Shown: positions 53,078 through 64,000 of the stretch, piece after piece
Position numbering within the stretch: the stretch's first letter is position 1
How the letters are laid out: each line of letters starts with the position of its first letter
Assembly: GCA_023053545.1 (NCBI GenBank)
Contig: JAKZAN010000007.1
Coordinates: 1,178,001 to 1,242,000, forward strand
From: Lepidurus packardi
Taxonomy: Eukaryota; Arthropoda; Branchiopoda; Notostraca; Triopsidae
Reading direction: 5' to 3'
Length of the DNA: 64,000 nt
The notes under the pieces: generated by a model
What the model saw: the letters and a program-made list of their open reading frames with translations, nothing else
What the model was told of the DNA's origin: nothing
The model's database searches: none
Program-made: the position numbers and the translations under genes

Positions 53078-54645
53078 TCACATGGTGCACCTTAAAACCT
53101 GTTCACGTTGGTTGTCTTCAACCTTCGCCAAGCGTTCCTCAACGGCAAGAACAGTGTTTGTCAAGGTATCAACCTGGTTCATCAAGTCGCGTACACGATC
53201 CTCCAGAAGTTCTTCCCTTTCAGTCTTGGATGATTTTTCTGAACTAGAGCTTGATTCCTTTTCAGGTTTAACATGAACAGAAGTCGGAACGTCTTTGGAA
53301 TCGATTGAATAATCGACGACTTCCGTCGTTTCATCCAATGTCACGTTCGGGCAGATCCGGTTAAAGTCCAGCCCACGTAACCCTCCAGCTAAAGAAGGAC
53401 GCAAAGGCCTGCTGTTACGTTTACGGTCAATTTGAGAGGACGTGGCACTGCTACTGCCAACTGATGTAACCGTCACTTCAGGGGTCTTATAGTTTTCCAG
53501 ATTTGATTTCCACACCAAAACGCGCGTATCGGACCCACCTGAAGCAAAATAGTCGCCGCTCGGAGACCAGCGAACTGTGTTCACTCCGTTTTCGTGGCCA
53601 TACAATGTGTAACATACACGTCCTTCGACCGTATCTATAACCTAAAAGAAAAAAAGCATATCTGAAACAATTAGAAACAAATTAGGAACAAAGAAATTAA
53701 CCTTCATCGTGGCGTCTTCGGAAGCGGTTATTAAATAGCTGCTCATAGGGTGAAAAGCCACAGCGTTTACTACTCCAGTATGCAACTCATACAACTGCAG
53801 CAATTTTCTCATGCGAACATCGTGAATTTTCACGATACCACTACTAAGTCCCACTGCTATGTATTGACCGCTGTTATCAAAATCAACGTAATAGCCAGAC
53901 GCCTAGAGTGGATAATTCTAAGTTTAAGAAGCTTGGAGGCCATAACCGAATTACTTTTGGCTCTTGAATTGTGTGGACACACTGGGAAGATTTTATATCC
54001 CAGAACTTGACAGTTTTATCCTCCGCTACGGAGGCGACTGACTGTCCATCCGGGGAAAAGCGTGCACAACGTACCCAATTCGTATGGCCAGTAAGTGAAG
54101 ACAAGAACCTTACACGGAATATTTATAGTCACGGAGTAAACCCATTCAAGCAAACCTGGTATGGGCCACAGCGTAAAGTCGAATAGCTTTATCGTCATAC
54201 GAAGCAACCAATCTGTCCCCGTCCGGAGAAAAATGAATAGATCTGGCAGCTTTGGGAGCAGTAGCAAATCTGTGAAACTCTCCACGCTGGCTAGGAATGT
54301 AGAGACTCAATGATCCGTCAATGCATGACGAAGCTACCAGTTTACCGGACGGAGAGAAGCAGGTATCTGTTATACCTTTCTTATGTGCCATCACACTAAG
54401 AGGTGGAAAAATAGCGTAATAAGAAAAACATTTCGTTTCTTAAGAACCAAATGATGCATATGCAAAAACATCTACCGCATGGCTTTCATGTTTTTTTGCA
54501 AGCTCCACAGCATCAGATGCGAATCCATACTACTAGATACGAGTTGTTTCATGTTGCTGCTGAAAGCAACTGCTGTAACTGCCTCTTTATGGCCTTGTAA
54601 ATTGCGCTCCAGCGCAAAAACTTCCTTGCCTAAGCCGTCAGCCAT
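53078..54645 (-). CDS. Poc1: POC1 centriolar WD40 protein
   Basis: Centriole/basal-body protein needed for centriole stability and cilia. Coding exons in transcript order: 54645-54476, 54395-54156, 54108-53955, 53902-53702, 53641-53078; 442 residues. Seven WD40 repeats fill about residues 15-300, with LQGHKEAVTAVAFS, MAHKKGITDTCFSPSGKLVA, TGHTNWVRCARFSPDG, ELHTGVVNAVAFHP and GHENGVNTVRWSPSGDYFA; each aligns to the matching POC1 repeat. VWKSNL after the last repeat is a family landmark. A variable Ser-rich linker follows, then the C-terminal coiled coil (POC1 motif) with heptad pattern in VRDLMNQVDTLTNTVLAVEE, the part that targets POC1 to centrioles. The second and third repeats are diverged: GH/WD signatures are weak there. 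The ATG start MADGLGKEVFALERNLQGH fits the family N-terminus. Confidence 0.94.
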
Positions 54646-54910
54646 TTCTGTAACTAATGCTAGATAAAATGTTAAACTTCTAGTTAATAATAGGAACTTT
54701 TATTCTACTTTTAATAGGACAGGAATAATGTACGATAACACATCCACAGCACGTCCACAGCCACAGTTGGTTGATTGTTGACAATCTGGCTGAGCGCCAA
54801 GTTTCAAACAAGGGAGACGCATCCTGAAACGGACTATGATGACGTTAATTTTTTTTATGTATATTTGTGATTCGTGCATCTTTTGCAAAAATTGGAATAC
54901 ACAGAGCATT

Positions 54911-55468
54911 TTATGAACGAAGAAGATCCATATAGGCCCCAGAAAGCAAACTGCTTTCAGGCACGTCCAATTTTTTTAAAAGTTCTTGAGCTATCTGATC
55001 TCCGTCCTCAGCGGATTGTCCTTCTTTGAGGACAACTTCTAGCTCCATAAAGTCTCCCAGATCTTCTACGCGATCGGCATGAACACGTGTTTGCCCAACC
55101 ATGTAGAGCCATCTTTGCTTCTTTACAACAGCTTGAACACCAAATGCTTTAGATAGCGTTTCTTGTAAGTCAGAAGCATTCGATATCGTCGATTTCGAAT
55201 ATTCTGAAACCTTCGGTCCTTTGACATTAGGTCTTTCGTAGAAAATCAATTCCCCAGATCCATCCTAAAAATATACCGAATCAATCAGAGTCGATGGAGG
55301 TTAAGGAACCACCTTGAATTTCCGTAATTTTAGCCTTCCTTGACGAACAGGAAAAAATGTGTCTTCTTGCTCAATCAATTCTCCATCATTATCACTTAGC
55401 TGAGAAGCTTTGGCTTTGAATGACTCTAAGTTTTCCACTTTTGCTTTAATTTCTACGTTGGAAGGCAT
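54911..55468 (-). CDS. CYTH-domain protein (CyaB/thiamine-triphosphatase-like)
   Basis: Two coding exons, 55468-55313 and 55264-54911, give 169 residues. The CYTH fold is a beta tunnel that binds triphosphates and divalent metal. The protein starts MPSNVEIKAKVENLE, the N-terminal EIK-type motif of the class-IV adenylate-cyclase-like group; the first acidic residue of the classical ExExK motif is replaced by Asn. Further family pieces are QEDTFFPVRQGRLKLRKF, GELIFYERP, VVKKQRWLY, RVHADRVEDLGDFMELEVVL. These supply the usual alternating Arg/Lys/Glu residues of the tunnel. The substrate in animals outside the thiamine-triphosphatase branch is not established, so no reaction is claimed. The gene shares a 250-bp divergent promoter region with ANKRD49. 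Confidence 0.88.
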
Positions 55469-55718
55469 TTTTCTACAAAATCTTGAACTGCAAACAGTTG
55501 TCTGACGTTTTCTAGTTTTAATTTTGGCGCTTACTTTTGATTATTATTACATTTGTTTACTGTTGGACCAGCGCGGTTTGAGCTAGGAGCCATGTAAGGT
55601 ACTTATCCGTAGCTACCCGAACCTGTAGAAATGGACCCAACCCGCAACACTGCATGAGTTATGCGGACTGTAATACTGCGGTGTTGCTAGCGTTCAAGTA
55701 TACGAATTTCTCGAACGA
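55469..55718. promoter_or_regulatory. Bidirectional promoter region of CYTH gene and ANKRD49
   Basis: Only 250 bp separate the two divergent start codons, so both promoters must overlap or lie upstream in introns. No TATA box at a suitable place was seen, which is usual for such housekeeping pairs. Confidence 0.5.
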
Positions 55719-56531
55719 ATGATGGGCACACAGCGAAGGGAAGAGTTTTATACCGAAGTACAACAAGGAGATTCGAGCTTGTCAACGAGTGATTGGGAAG
55801 ATGCTACTAATGTTACTGTTGAAGAAGAAAACCCTCATGGTAAATTGCACGCATTTTCTTTTGCCTCGTATGGAACGTTCTGTATACATTTAAATGTATT
55901 GCACTGATGAAGCTAAATTACGGTACATAACAGAATTCGTGCCTTTGTCGTTTAATTATTAAGGTAACTAAACAATCGTTTTTCATGTAGAAAGCCCTGA
56001 AAAGGAAATACTGTGGGCAGTATTAAATGAAAAAAGAGATCTTGTTGAAAAGCTGATCAAGGATAATTCGAGCCTGATTCATGTTCAAGATATAGATGGC
56101 TATACACCCCTGCATAGAGCTTCTTACAGCGGGTTTACGGATATCGCAGAAGTACATTGAAATTTTGTAATGAAACTGCTACTTATAAATAAGTGCAGGT
56201 GCTTTTGTCCCATGGTGCCGAAGTTTCTTCACTTACAAATGATCTCTGGCAGCCTTTACATTCTGCTGTCAAATGGAGCAACACGGAATGCGCAGATCTT
56301 TTGTTACGACATGGAGCTGATGTAAATGCTCAAACGAAGGGTGGTCAGACACCTTTACATCTAGCTGCTGCCAACTCCAATGCCGAAACTCTACAACTGT
56401 TGCTCATGCATCCAAAGTTAAGGGCAGACCTTCGTAATGGTAGTGGAGAGACTGCTTATCAGATAGCTGTTCGGAGTGTAAAGCTGTCATATTTATTTGG
56501 AATTGTAGAACCCGCTATAAATGCAATTTGA
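55719..56531 (+). CDS. Ankrd49: Ankyrin-repeat protein ANKRD49
   Basis: Coding exons 55719-55839, 55991-56151, 56199-56531; 204 residues (human 239). An acidic N-terminal segment with a Trp (SDWEDA) leads into EKEILWAVLNEKRDLVEKLI, then four ankyrin units: DGYTPLHRASYSGFTDIAE, NDLWQPLHSAVKWSNTECAD, GGQTPLHLAAANSNAETLQL, and a degenerate last unit ending YLFGIVEP. The LHSAxKW and DxNAQTKG pieces and the YLF.IVE ending are specific to ANKRD49 among ankyrin proteins. In mammals it is a nuclear protein linked to spermatogenesis and autophagy; the role here is unknown. Two adjacent ATG codons start the frame; the first is used. Confidence 0.92.
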
Positions 56532-57054
56532 TTAAGGTGGCTAATTACTTTCGCTCTTTTACCCTTCCAACGTCCCGCCCGGAATGTTGTGCGATAGGCC
56601 CGTCAGGTGTCACGACTTGTAAATTCCTGCATATTTTACAGGGTCAGGTGTGAGAAGTATTTACGTGTTAAAAGGAGTGGTTGGATTCTGAGGGTACGGA
56701 ATAAATGTCATGTTTTCGTTACCCAGAAAGCCAAAATTAGCTTATTGTGGTTCTTGACTTGCGCCTACACTATTAAGTATTATTAAAGTTTTTGTGTCGA
56801 AGATAGGAGCCTTAGCTGATAATCATGGCTGGTGTAATGGCAATGAAGAGCCAAGAGGATCTCAGCGGGGTGTAACACCGTCTAGTTTAGGGAAAGCAAA
56901 GCAGGTAAAATTGACATCAAATATGATCTTCGAAAAGAGGTTGTTCTGTTTGCATTGTGTTTTTTAACCTAGATTACAGCAATACCAAAACCAGCCAATT
57001 TCGTTCTTTTAAACTCCGAGTCATATCTGTAGCAACCAATTCTGTTGCTGAGCA
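56532..57054. other. Gap between ANKRD49 and ATG13
   Basis: Holds the ANKRD49 3' end and the ATG13 promoter and leader. A 16-residue upstream open frame lies at 56825-56875, followed at 56909 by a donor-like CAG/GTAAAA, so a 5' untranslated intron before the ATG13 start codon is likely. Confidence 0.4.
56700..56705 (+). terminator. Poly(A) signal of ANKRD49 (AATAAA)
   Basis: AATAAA 168 bp after the ANKRD49 stop codon and before the ATG13 start. Confidence 0.55.
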
Positions 57055-58717
57055 ATGGCAGGAAATATAACAGGAGTTGTGCCTAGACTTAGCCCTCAAG
57101 ACAGGAAAGAGCTGGAAAAATTTGCCAAGTACTTTGTCATAAAATATGCTCAAATCGTCGTTCAGTCTCGACTTGGGGAAAAAATACAAACAAGTTCGAA
57201 AGCCCTATCTTCCAGTACTGACTGGGTAAGTTTTCTGTTATTCTCTTATTTATAATAGTAAGATTTTTTATTGCTTGTGTCTCTTATAGTTTAGTTTGTC
57301 CATTCAAGATATTTCAGAAGTCACCTTAGAAACAAAGAAAGCCCTTATTAGTCAGACTCTTAACCCAGGCAATCCACCTGTCTGCATAGAAATTTCGTTA
57401 AGAACTTCAGACGGAGTTAGTATGGTACTGGAAACGTGGGTTTTAGGAGCTGTTGACGAATCCGGAACGGCGTCGCGTAGTACCTCAGCCGTTTACAATA
57501 AGATGGGGCAACTTTTGAAGTCCTTGATTGTTGTGACCCGCGTCGTACCGGCATATAAACTTTCGCGAAGGCAAGGGCCAGACAGTTTTGTTGTCTGCTA
57601 CCGAGTTTACATGGGCGAACCTCAGATCCAAGTTTTAGGTAGTTTTCATCTTCCCTTACCTGATATTTGCTGTGTTTATATAACGAAGTTTCTGTCTTAT
57701 CTAGGAGACGGCTTACAAACTTTCGCAATCGGGCACGTCGAAACGGCGATAGGTATCTTCAGCCTATCTGTCAGCTATCGCACCAAGCTGACGATATCGC
57801 CTCAACGTTTTGAAAGCGAAAATTCAATGTTAATTAAGAGTGACTACTTTCAACCGGATTATAGTCCACGGATTTGTCGTTCTTCGAATAGGTAAACATA
57901 AGACACGTCACCTGGGTCAGCAATTGTGTGTGTTTCTTTCGTTTTGCAGAGGTAGCTCGGGAAGCGATCAAGCAACTACATCAGACGAGTCTTCTGAGGC
58001 TTGCCGTACCTTTATCAATACACCTCCCGAAGGAGCTTATCATAAGTCTCCCGCCACGCGAAGGAAAAGGTACACTGTCTCTTTATTTTATTCTTGCTGA
58101 ATGAAAATTCTGCATCCCTAGTGATTACGATCGTCATTCCTTCGATGGTAATCGAGTGGGAGCTTTTGTAGATAGTCATAAAAGTTCGCTACTTTCCGAT
58201 ATCCAATTGCCTAACTTACCATTTTCCAACCTTATTCGAGAGATTAAAGAAGATAAAGAAGGCGTAAAAGGCGAAAATCCATCTCTTGAAGCTAGGAGGC
58301 AGCGGCGATCTTCGGGCAACAACAATTTTAATACGAGTGGGAATAACAACACTGGACATATCGATAAATCCGGAAGTGTGTCAGGCGGCATGGAATCACG
58401 ACGGTCGAGCACGTCTTTAGGACCTAGCGAAGACTTCGTTATGGTTGAATTGGTAAATACACGTTTTTCTTGATCCGTTATTCTGTAAGTCAATCTTTGC
58501 TTGTGTCGTGTAGAAAACGCCGTTCGCTGAAAGTGATCCCGGGCAAGATTTGGGGGCGTTTTTCCGCGAATGCCAAAGTGCACCCACCTTAATGTCATTT
58601 GCTGAACACTCTGCATCGGAACGTGTTGACGTGAGTTTGCAACTGCAAATGTTTGAAACCAAGCTACGAGACTTTGACGAGATGGTAAAATCCCTTTGCC
58701 TGGAAGAAAAAGACTGA
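57055..58717 (+). CDS. Atg13: Autophagy-related protein 13
   Basis: Adaptor subunit of the ULK1/Atg1 kinase complex that starts autophagosome formation. Coding exons: 57055-57225, 57290-57638, 57705-57891, 57950-58069, 58122-58452, 58514-58717; 453 residues. The N-terminal HORMA domain covers about 10-200: SPQDRKELEKFAKYF, QSRLGEKIQTSS, DWFSLSIQDI, VCIEISLRTSDG, LLKSLIVVTRVVPAYKLSR, VCYRVYMGEPQIQ, FAIGHVETAIG and LSVSYRTKL follow the family in order. A disordered Ser-rich middle follows. VGAFVDSHKSSLLSDIQLP matches the FIP200-contacting region of vertebrate ATG13. SEDFVMVEL (LIR core Phe381 to Val384) matches the known Atg8/LC3-binding motif. The last exon, with DLGAFFRECQSAP and LRDFDEMVKSLC, matches the family C-terminus that contacts the kinase. 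The ATG is well placed before the HORMA domain. Confidence 0.95.
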
Positions 58718-61700
58718 ACGACTTTTTGCGACTTCCCTTTTTGTTCCTGTCAAGCAAGAGTACCATGTATTCTTTCATGCCTTGCTTTGTCAATGAAGCA
58801 TTGTACAGTTTATTTCATGCTATAATAGCCGTTCCAGTTTTTGTTTATTCAGTTTATTGTATTTCAACTTTAAATTATAAGTCGTCTATTGGTAGGCTTG
58901 GAAGCTGCTTAACTGGAAAAGAAAGAAAAAGTGACTCAACCTAATACCTGTTTCTCACTTAACTAACCGGCCCTCTTATAGTGTTACATTAGAGCATGCC
59001 TCCAGCAACCGGAGGATGGGAGGTGAAATTCCATCGCGTGAACGAGAAGCAGGGAGTTTCCCACCCTTTTACGTAGCTTGTTTTAGTAATATGACCTAAG
59101 AAATCCGTGAAAATTTGCTCACTGACGTGATAGGAGTTTCCTGAACTCTATATCCGATAGGTTTTGCACAGTGTGTATAGATTTTTTGGACCTTTAGACC
59201 TAAAATCCTTGCCTGCAAGACCTATATACTATGGGTTCTCCATTCTTCTAGTCCCATAAAACTTACCTAGGAAATAGGATGGGTGGAAACAAGGCGGGGT
59301 CTTCATTAGCTCCCCGTGGTTCTTGTCTCACATTCGCCTTTTTCGAACCTTTCTTTTTCTTTTGGCGCCACCAAATGTCCTGGTATTTTTCAACGACTTA
59401 TGGGAAGTTTTACTTTGACAATTTAACCTGTCTCTTCCTTCTTTAAGACTGAATAATCGCCAACTGATAAAATTTACTGCTTGTTTTTTTAATGTTTTTT
59501 CGTTAGCAAACGGCAACGTCGTGTAGTTCATGTATGTATGCATCCTTACGGGTCAGTTAGTCGTTTCTAAGAACCTAATCTGAATTTTGGGTTTTCTCTC
59601 AGGAACTCAGGGGGAAAAGCTAGAAAAGGGAAACCTATTCTAACGCAACAGTTATGGCTATGTAATGAGAAAACCTTGAAGCTGAAAGAACCAGACCTAA
59701 TCAGCATGCGGCTTTTAGCTTACCATTTCAACCAGACGCAGCAGACAATCCACCCTTTCTTGACCATCCAAGGAGTGTTGCAGTCAAAGCATCGAAGGGA
59801 ACACAACGGGTGTCGTCAAGTTAGTATTTTTTTTCTCTTTCATCATTTGCAACACTCCCCTTTAGCCCAGTCGTGATTGCTTTTGCATCGAGACAAAGAC
59901 AGATAGTTTTATAGCTGTGTAACTTGCAATTTTTATGCGAATGAATCAACTTTTGTCAAGGTCAATATCTACAAAAAACTCTGTCTTCCTTTTTTAGAGT
60001 TACTTACGGTTGCGTAGTATTTTTTACTGTTTTGTAGGGGTTGTAGGGGGAGGGGAGGGTTTATAGCGGTGTCGTTTAGCGGCAATTACCCAGCCTGAAA
60101 ACATTTAACTGAGAGTTTTTCAACGTTAATTGCTTATGTGTCACCTTCGTGGAGTTAGTTCGTTAAAAGAACCTATGGGAATAAATCTATTTTTGAGCTC
60201 GTGTTCTGCAAATCGAATCGTCCCTCCCTTCGATCGGTTCCCCGCCATTCCCTCAGTATTGATTTCTTGTTCGCAACCCCAACCCCGTATTCTATGCTAG
60301 TTTCGCCTATTGTATGCTTGTACATACTCCCATTTTCTACACCCCATCTTCTTTAGGGAGATATTATAACATGGGAGTCATAAAAAGTGCCGTAGCCACT
60401 AGCGAAGGTCGGAAAAGGCAAAGGAGCTCTTGATAAATGGAAAGTCTTCAGCACGTGGAGTTGTAGTATAAGCCTCTCCCAATGTGTACCAAGCCCCCGG
60501 TCCGTCCATAACGTAAGGCTAAGCAACCCATGACGGATTTCGCAGCAGTCCGTACGGCACATGCTAACGATCTGGAAGCAAAGCGGGTTTCGTAGTTAAC
60601 GAGTCCGTGAGAAGGTGGGATTTTCGTTTCACTTGTGTAGGAGCCTTGCCACGGCGAAGTAGGGAGACCTGTTCACTCTACGCTGACTGCTATACCTTGC
60701 TTAAAGCATTTCCAAGTGTATACTTACGTTCGATTGCCGAGCAAAATTCCATAACGTGGGATTTGTAGGGGTGTGTGCACTATTTTGCTTTGCATCTGGT
60801 GAGTTTCTTCCCGTTTAGTTCCGGGATTAGTTTTGTGTAGTTCCGAAGCACAAGACAGACTTGTTTATTGGCCATTGCACGTACGTGTTGGTTGCCAGGT
60901 TATAATAGTTGGCTATATTTTTTCATGACATACACAAGAGGTGAACGCTGCTTACCGGTTGACTTTTTTTTGCGCTTTTTCGCTTTCGACACTCTTCATA
61001 TTGAAATGTCGGTGCTGGCGCTTTGCCCATACGCATGGACGCTATGGGAGGTTAGAGAGAATAGGAGGGAGGGAATTGCATGTGGAACACTGCACTTGAA
61101 TGTTCTGGTATAAAACTGTTGTGGATTTTCTGAAGTACGGTTAAAATTAGGCTCTGAAGTGTTTCGGGTTGAATTTTGTTACATTCTTGATTTCCTTCAA
61201 ATCCACGTTTAAGAAAAGAACTTTGCTTTTTTATGAACTATCGTGTTGCCCATTACGCTGAATTATGGAAATTAAAAAACAAACAAGAAGGAATGTTTGC
61301 TACAGTTGAACAGTAATGAGCGTCCGAACCTTTCTCTTCTTGTCAGTCCATCGCTGGCCAAGTTTGTTCATCTGGGCTTGTCGCTAGTTGTCGTTTAACA
61401 TTCTTGGCTTTTAAATGCCTCAGCTTTATCTGTTACTTATACGGATTAGTAACACATAAAGGAAGTCTATAAACAGCTTTTTAAATAGACGGTGTCCAGA
61501 ACATCCTTCTCTACGGGGGTTTCCAGAAACTAACTTGTTGTTATGGCGATTAAATGCTTTCGGGACAGCCTAATTAATGCAGCTGGTGTTGGGGCTTCTC
61601 CATTTCAGTGGTGCGTTCGTGACGTGCAATATTTTCTATGCATACTAAAACCTAAAACCAGAACGCTAAGCTGTTAAGCTGCCAAGTTAACGAGAATTTC

Positions 61701-62031
61701 ATTTCTGCTCTGTACTTTCGTACACTGAATCCCTTTGTTTTCCTTTCCTATATTGCTTTTCGTATTTATGTATGTTCTTCGACGCATTTATTTGCATGCA
61801 GCGCATGATACGTGGCCTCCCACGTGGTGATCTTTGAGTAATGAACAACCCTTCGTTCTTAGCTTTTCTGGTCTTCCTCTACTTGGGATCCTTTCATGTA
61901 CAGAAAACTATTTCGATGCTTTATGTCTGTTGGTCGTCGTGGGTGGACTGTACCTGTTGTTGGTACGTGACCTACGACTAGATTGATGGCTAATTCCAAA
62001 ACATGGTTATAGATCCGCTTCCGGCAGCGCC
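58718..62031. other. Intergenic region upstream of the tetraspanin gene
   Basis: 3.3 kb without a recognisable coding exon. The left end is the ATG13 3' untranslated region. An acceptor-like TTATAG at 62007-62012 just before the tetraspanin ATG suggests a 5' untranslated intron, with the first exon somewhere in this stretch. A G-quadruplex-type motif lies at 60037-60059. Confidence 0.45.
60037..60059 (+). other. G-quadruplex-type motif
   Basis: Four G runs of 4, 5, 4 and 3 separated by spacers of 5, 1 and 1 bases, fitting the standard G3+N1-7 pattern. About 2 kb upstream of the tetraspanin start codon; function unknown. Confidence 0.7.
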
Positions 62032-63327
62032 ATGAAAAATCGCAAAAACAACGATGAGGAGAGTTGCTGTGGCGTGGACTTCCTAAAATACGTTTTGTTT
62101 ATCTTTAACTTTTTCTTTCTGGTAAGTGAAATGGCATGCTTGTTCATGGCGATTTCTACAAATAACGCGCTTTCCTTTTTCCCCACGCAGTTGGCGGGCT
62201 TAGCTGTTCTCGGAGTAGGCATATGGACCTTAATAAACAAAAGATTACCCTTAGCTATTTTAACGACACATACTTTTGCTGCTACGACGTATTTACTTAT
62301 CGTAGCTGGAGGAGCTGTCATCATTATCACGATTATCGCTTGCATTGGAGTTTCTAAGGAGGATCGTTGCACTTTACTTATGGTAAGGATCATTTAAGTG
62401 CGTTCTTTACCTTCTTTTTTAGTTTCTTCACCGCACACCGGCCGTGTGCGATTCACGGAAGGGAAAATGACTGTAGACGAATGTCTTTTCAAACAAGTTA
62501 TTTTCGAGTGAAAATATGTCCTACCAGCAAATGCTGGAGTGTTCGACTCTTACTTCGCTTGCTCTGGTTGGATAAAAAGTCGTCGATTAGTTCTGTTCGC
62601 AAAGGAAGTCTTATTTCCTTACGTTACCGACCTTGTCTCGTTTTTCTCGCCAAACGTGCAGCTTGTTTACTTCGTTTGCCAATGCCGTAAAGGGAATTAA
62701 AGTGTTTTTGTTTGGATTTGCAGTACACGTTTCTCTTGCTTCTGATCTTCCTGGTGGAGGCAGTCGCCGGCGTTTTGGCTTACGTTTACGAAGAGCAAGT
62801 TTACAGTGAATTAGCGGTAAACCTAAACACGACCTTACTTGAAGATTATGGTTTGAATCCATCCCGAACTGAGGCGATCGATATAATGCACCGCGAGGTA
62901 TGACTCAGTATAGACATACACGATAGTGTAGTCACCATCTATATTTGACTACCATATAGTACCGTTGCTGTGGGGCAATCCGTTTTGAGGATTGGAGAGC
63001 TAGTCAGTGGCTGAAGAAAAATCCTCAAATAAATAATACCGTCCCGGATTCTTGTTGCCGATCAGAATCACCCGGCTGTGGGGCCAGAGATCATCCCAGC
63101 AACATATTTTATGATGTAAGTGCATGACTCATCTTGACAAGTTTTGAATTAGCACTAAGACGTTTGAATTGCAGGGCTGCATACATCGTTTAGAAGTAGA
63201 AATCAAGGATCACCTCCTAATATTAGGAGCAGTGGGCTTGGGCGTCTGTTTAGTGCAAGTTTTTGGAATGATTTTTTCATGTTGCCTTTGGGTGAAGCTA
63301 CGGAACGAAAAAGAGGATCCATATTAA
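62032..63327 (+). CDS. Tetraspanin, CD151/TSPAN11-like
   Basis: Four-pass membrane organiser protein. Coding exons 62032-62121, 62191-62382, 62724-62897, 62960-63115, 63175-63327; all introns are phase 0, and 254 residues equals CD151 (253). The N-terminus carries the membrane-proximal CC palmitoylation site ([14 protein letters not shown]). Helices: 18-38 with [14 protein letters not shown], then a short loop, [41 protein letters not shown] and the last helix [20 protein letters not shown]. The large extracellular loop has the tetraspanin CCG (Cys155-Cys156-Gly157), PDSCC (184-185), Cys192 and Cys206, that is six cysteines as in CD151. [11 protein letters not shown] matches the CD151 group closely. 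CD151 binds laminin-binding integrins; whether this one does is inference. It ends 376 bp before the convergent gene at the right edge. Confidence 0.94.
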
Positions 63328-63703
63328 CAAAAAAAAATCGAAAAAGATTTGTATTTTATTTGAGTGATGCGGGGAAGTTTCGAAGAATGTACGTTGCCAC
63401 GTCTCATATCATATTCGCAGCCTTATAAACACAAACTAACTTATTTTTTTTAAATATTGGGTTCCAACATTGCCGGCATCTTTTACAGTCATTGCGCTAC
63501 TGGCTAGTCACACCAATCGCTGTTTATTGTCAAAATAACAATAAAGTAAAAAAAATCTACACGATGCTTCAGATTTCATAAAATAAGGGAGTCCAACATA
63601 GTCACGACGAAACTGTGGATTGCACCTATATTTCTGCAGTAATGTAGTTTGTACCAAGTTTCGTAGTCGAAGTCCTATTATTCAAACACTTTAATTATTA
63701 TTA
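63328..63703. other. Convergent gap after the tetraspanin gene
   Basis: 376 bp holding the 3' ends of two converging genes. Nothing else was seen apart from a small TTA repeat near 63693-63709. Confidence 0.4.
63540..63545 (+). terminator. Poly(A) signal of the tetraspanin gene (AATAAA)
   Basis: AATAAA 212 bp after the tetraspanin stop codon, followed by an A-rich stretch. Confidence 0.5.
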
Positions 63704-64000
63704 TTATTTACTATTTTCAATAAGAGGCTTTACTGCTGCCGTTTTAGTTCTATTGACATCCAGGATTAGAGACGAATTTTTCGACATAAGCCACATTTGG
63801 TCGTCAAGAGTAACCATTGATAAACTGATAAGAAGTGTTGTCAAATAGGACATGAAGATGATTGTTTTCCAATTAAGTGAAAAACCCGATGGACTTAGGT
63901 AACTACAAATATTAACAGTTTAATACAATTTTACCATGCTCACTGAAGCTAAATAATTACCTTTCGAGAATACTAGTAAGAGCTAACAATTTAATTGCTG
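63704..64000 (-). CDS. C-terminal end of an unrecognised gene, cut by the window edge
   Basis: Two exons read in one frame across a 58-bp GT-AG intron: from beyond 64000 to 63961, then 63902-63704 ending in TAA. The visible 78 residues include a likely membrane-spanning stretch (TIIFMSYLTTLLISLSMV) followed by a polar tail with two possible N-glycosylation sequons (NSS, NRT). The frame stays open through both exons and phase 2 is kept at the junction, which supports real coding. No family is recognised from this fragment, so no function is given. Confidence 0.6.

Overview
The window is animal nuclear DNA, most likely from an arthropod. Its genes are split by many short GT-AG introns of about 50-75 bp, and their closest relatives are animal genes. 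They include eyegone, a Pax gene with half a paired domain that is typical of arthropods, together with ferroportin, thymidine phosphorylase, PRMT3, POC1 and ATG13. Compact introns, an arthropod-type eyegone, a ferroportin (as far as I recall not found in insects) and TTAGG-type repeat tracts suggest a non-insect pancrustacean such as a branchiopod (Daphnia-like). That placement is inference, not proof. No rRNA, tRNA, CRISPR or bacterial operon was seen.

Left part (1-44 kb) is gene-poor. An eyegone/twin-of-eyegone transcription factor gene (+, coding 3966-10418, six coding exons) is followed by about 24 kb without any convincing protein gene. Then comes a secreted acatalytic carbonic-anhydrase-related protein of the CA10/11 type (+, 34143-40841, nine coding exons). 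Long introns and long flanks around these two genes fit genes with much regulatory DNA. The non-coding stretch holds simple repeats, an AT-rich island and several perfect or near-perfect palindromes with almost no loop.

Middle and right part (44-59 kb) is gene-dense, with eight genes in 15 kb: ferroportin (+), an FBA-type F-box protein (-), PRMT3 (+), thymidine phosphorylase (-), POC1 centriole protein (-), a CYTH-domain protein (-), ANKRD49 (+) and ATG13 (+). Neighbours are often tail-to-tail (PRMT3/thymidine phosphorylase 78 bp apart, ferroportin/F-box 292 bp) or head-to-head (CYTH/ANKRD49 250 bp). A roughly 525-bp foldback element with internal CCTAA tracts lies between the divergent F-box and PRMT3 genes. 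After a 3.3-kb gap comes a CD151-like tetraspanin (+, 62032-63327), and the end of an unrecognised gene enters from the right edge on the minus strand (63704 to beyond 64000).

The genes are housekeeping or developmental and do not form one pathway. I did not find a convincing new multi-gene system. The best leads are the palindromes, the foldback element, the loss of the hepcidin-binding cysteine in ferroportin, the Arg/Ser-rich linker in Eyegone, and two small open reading frames in the gene desert.
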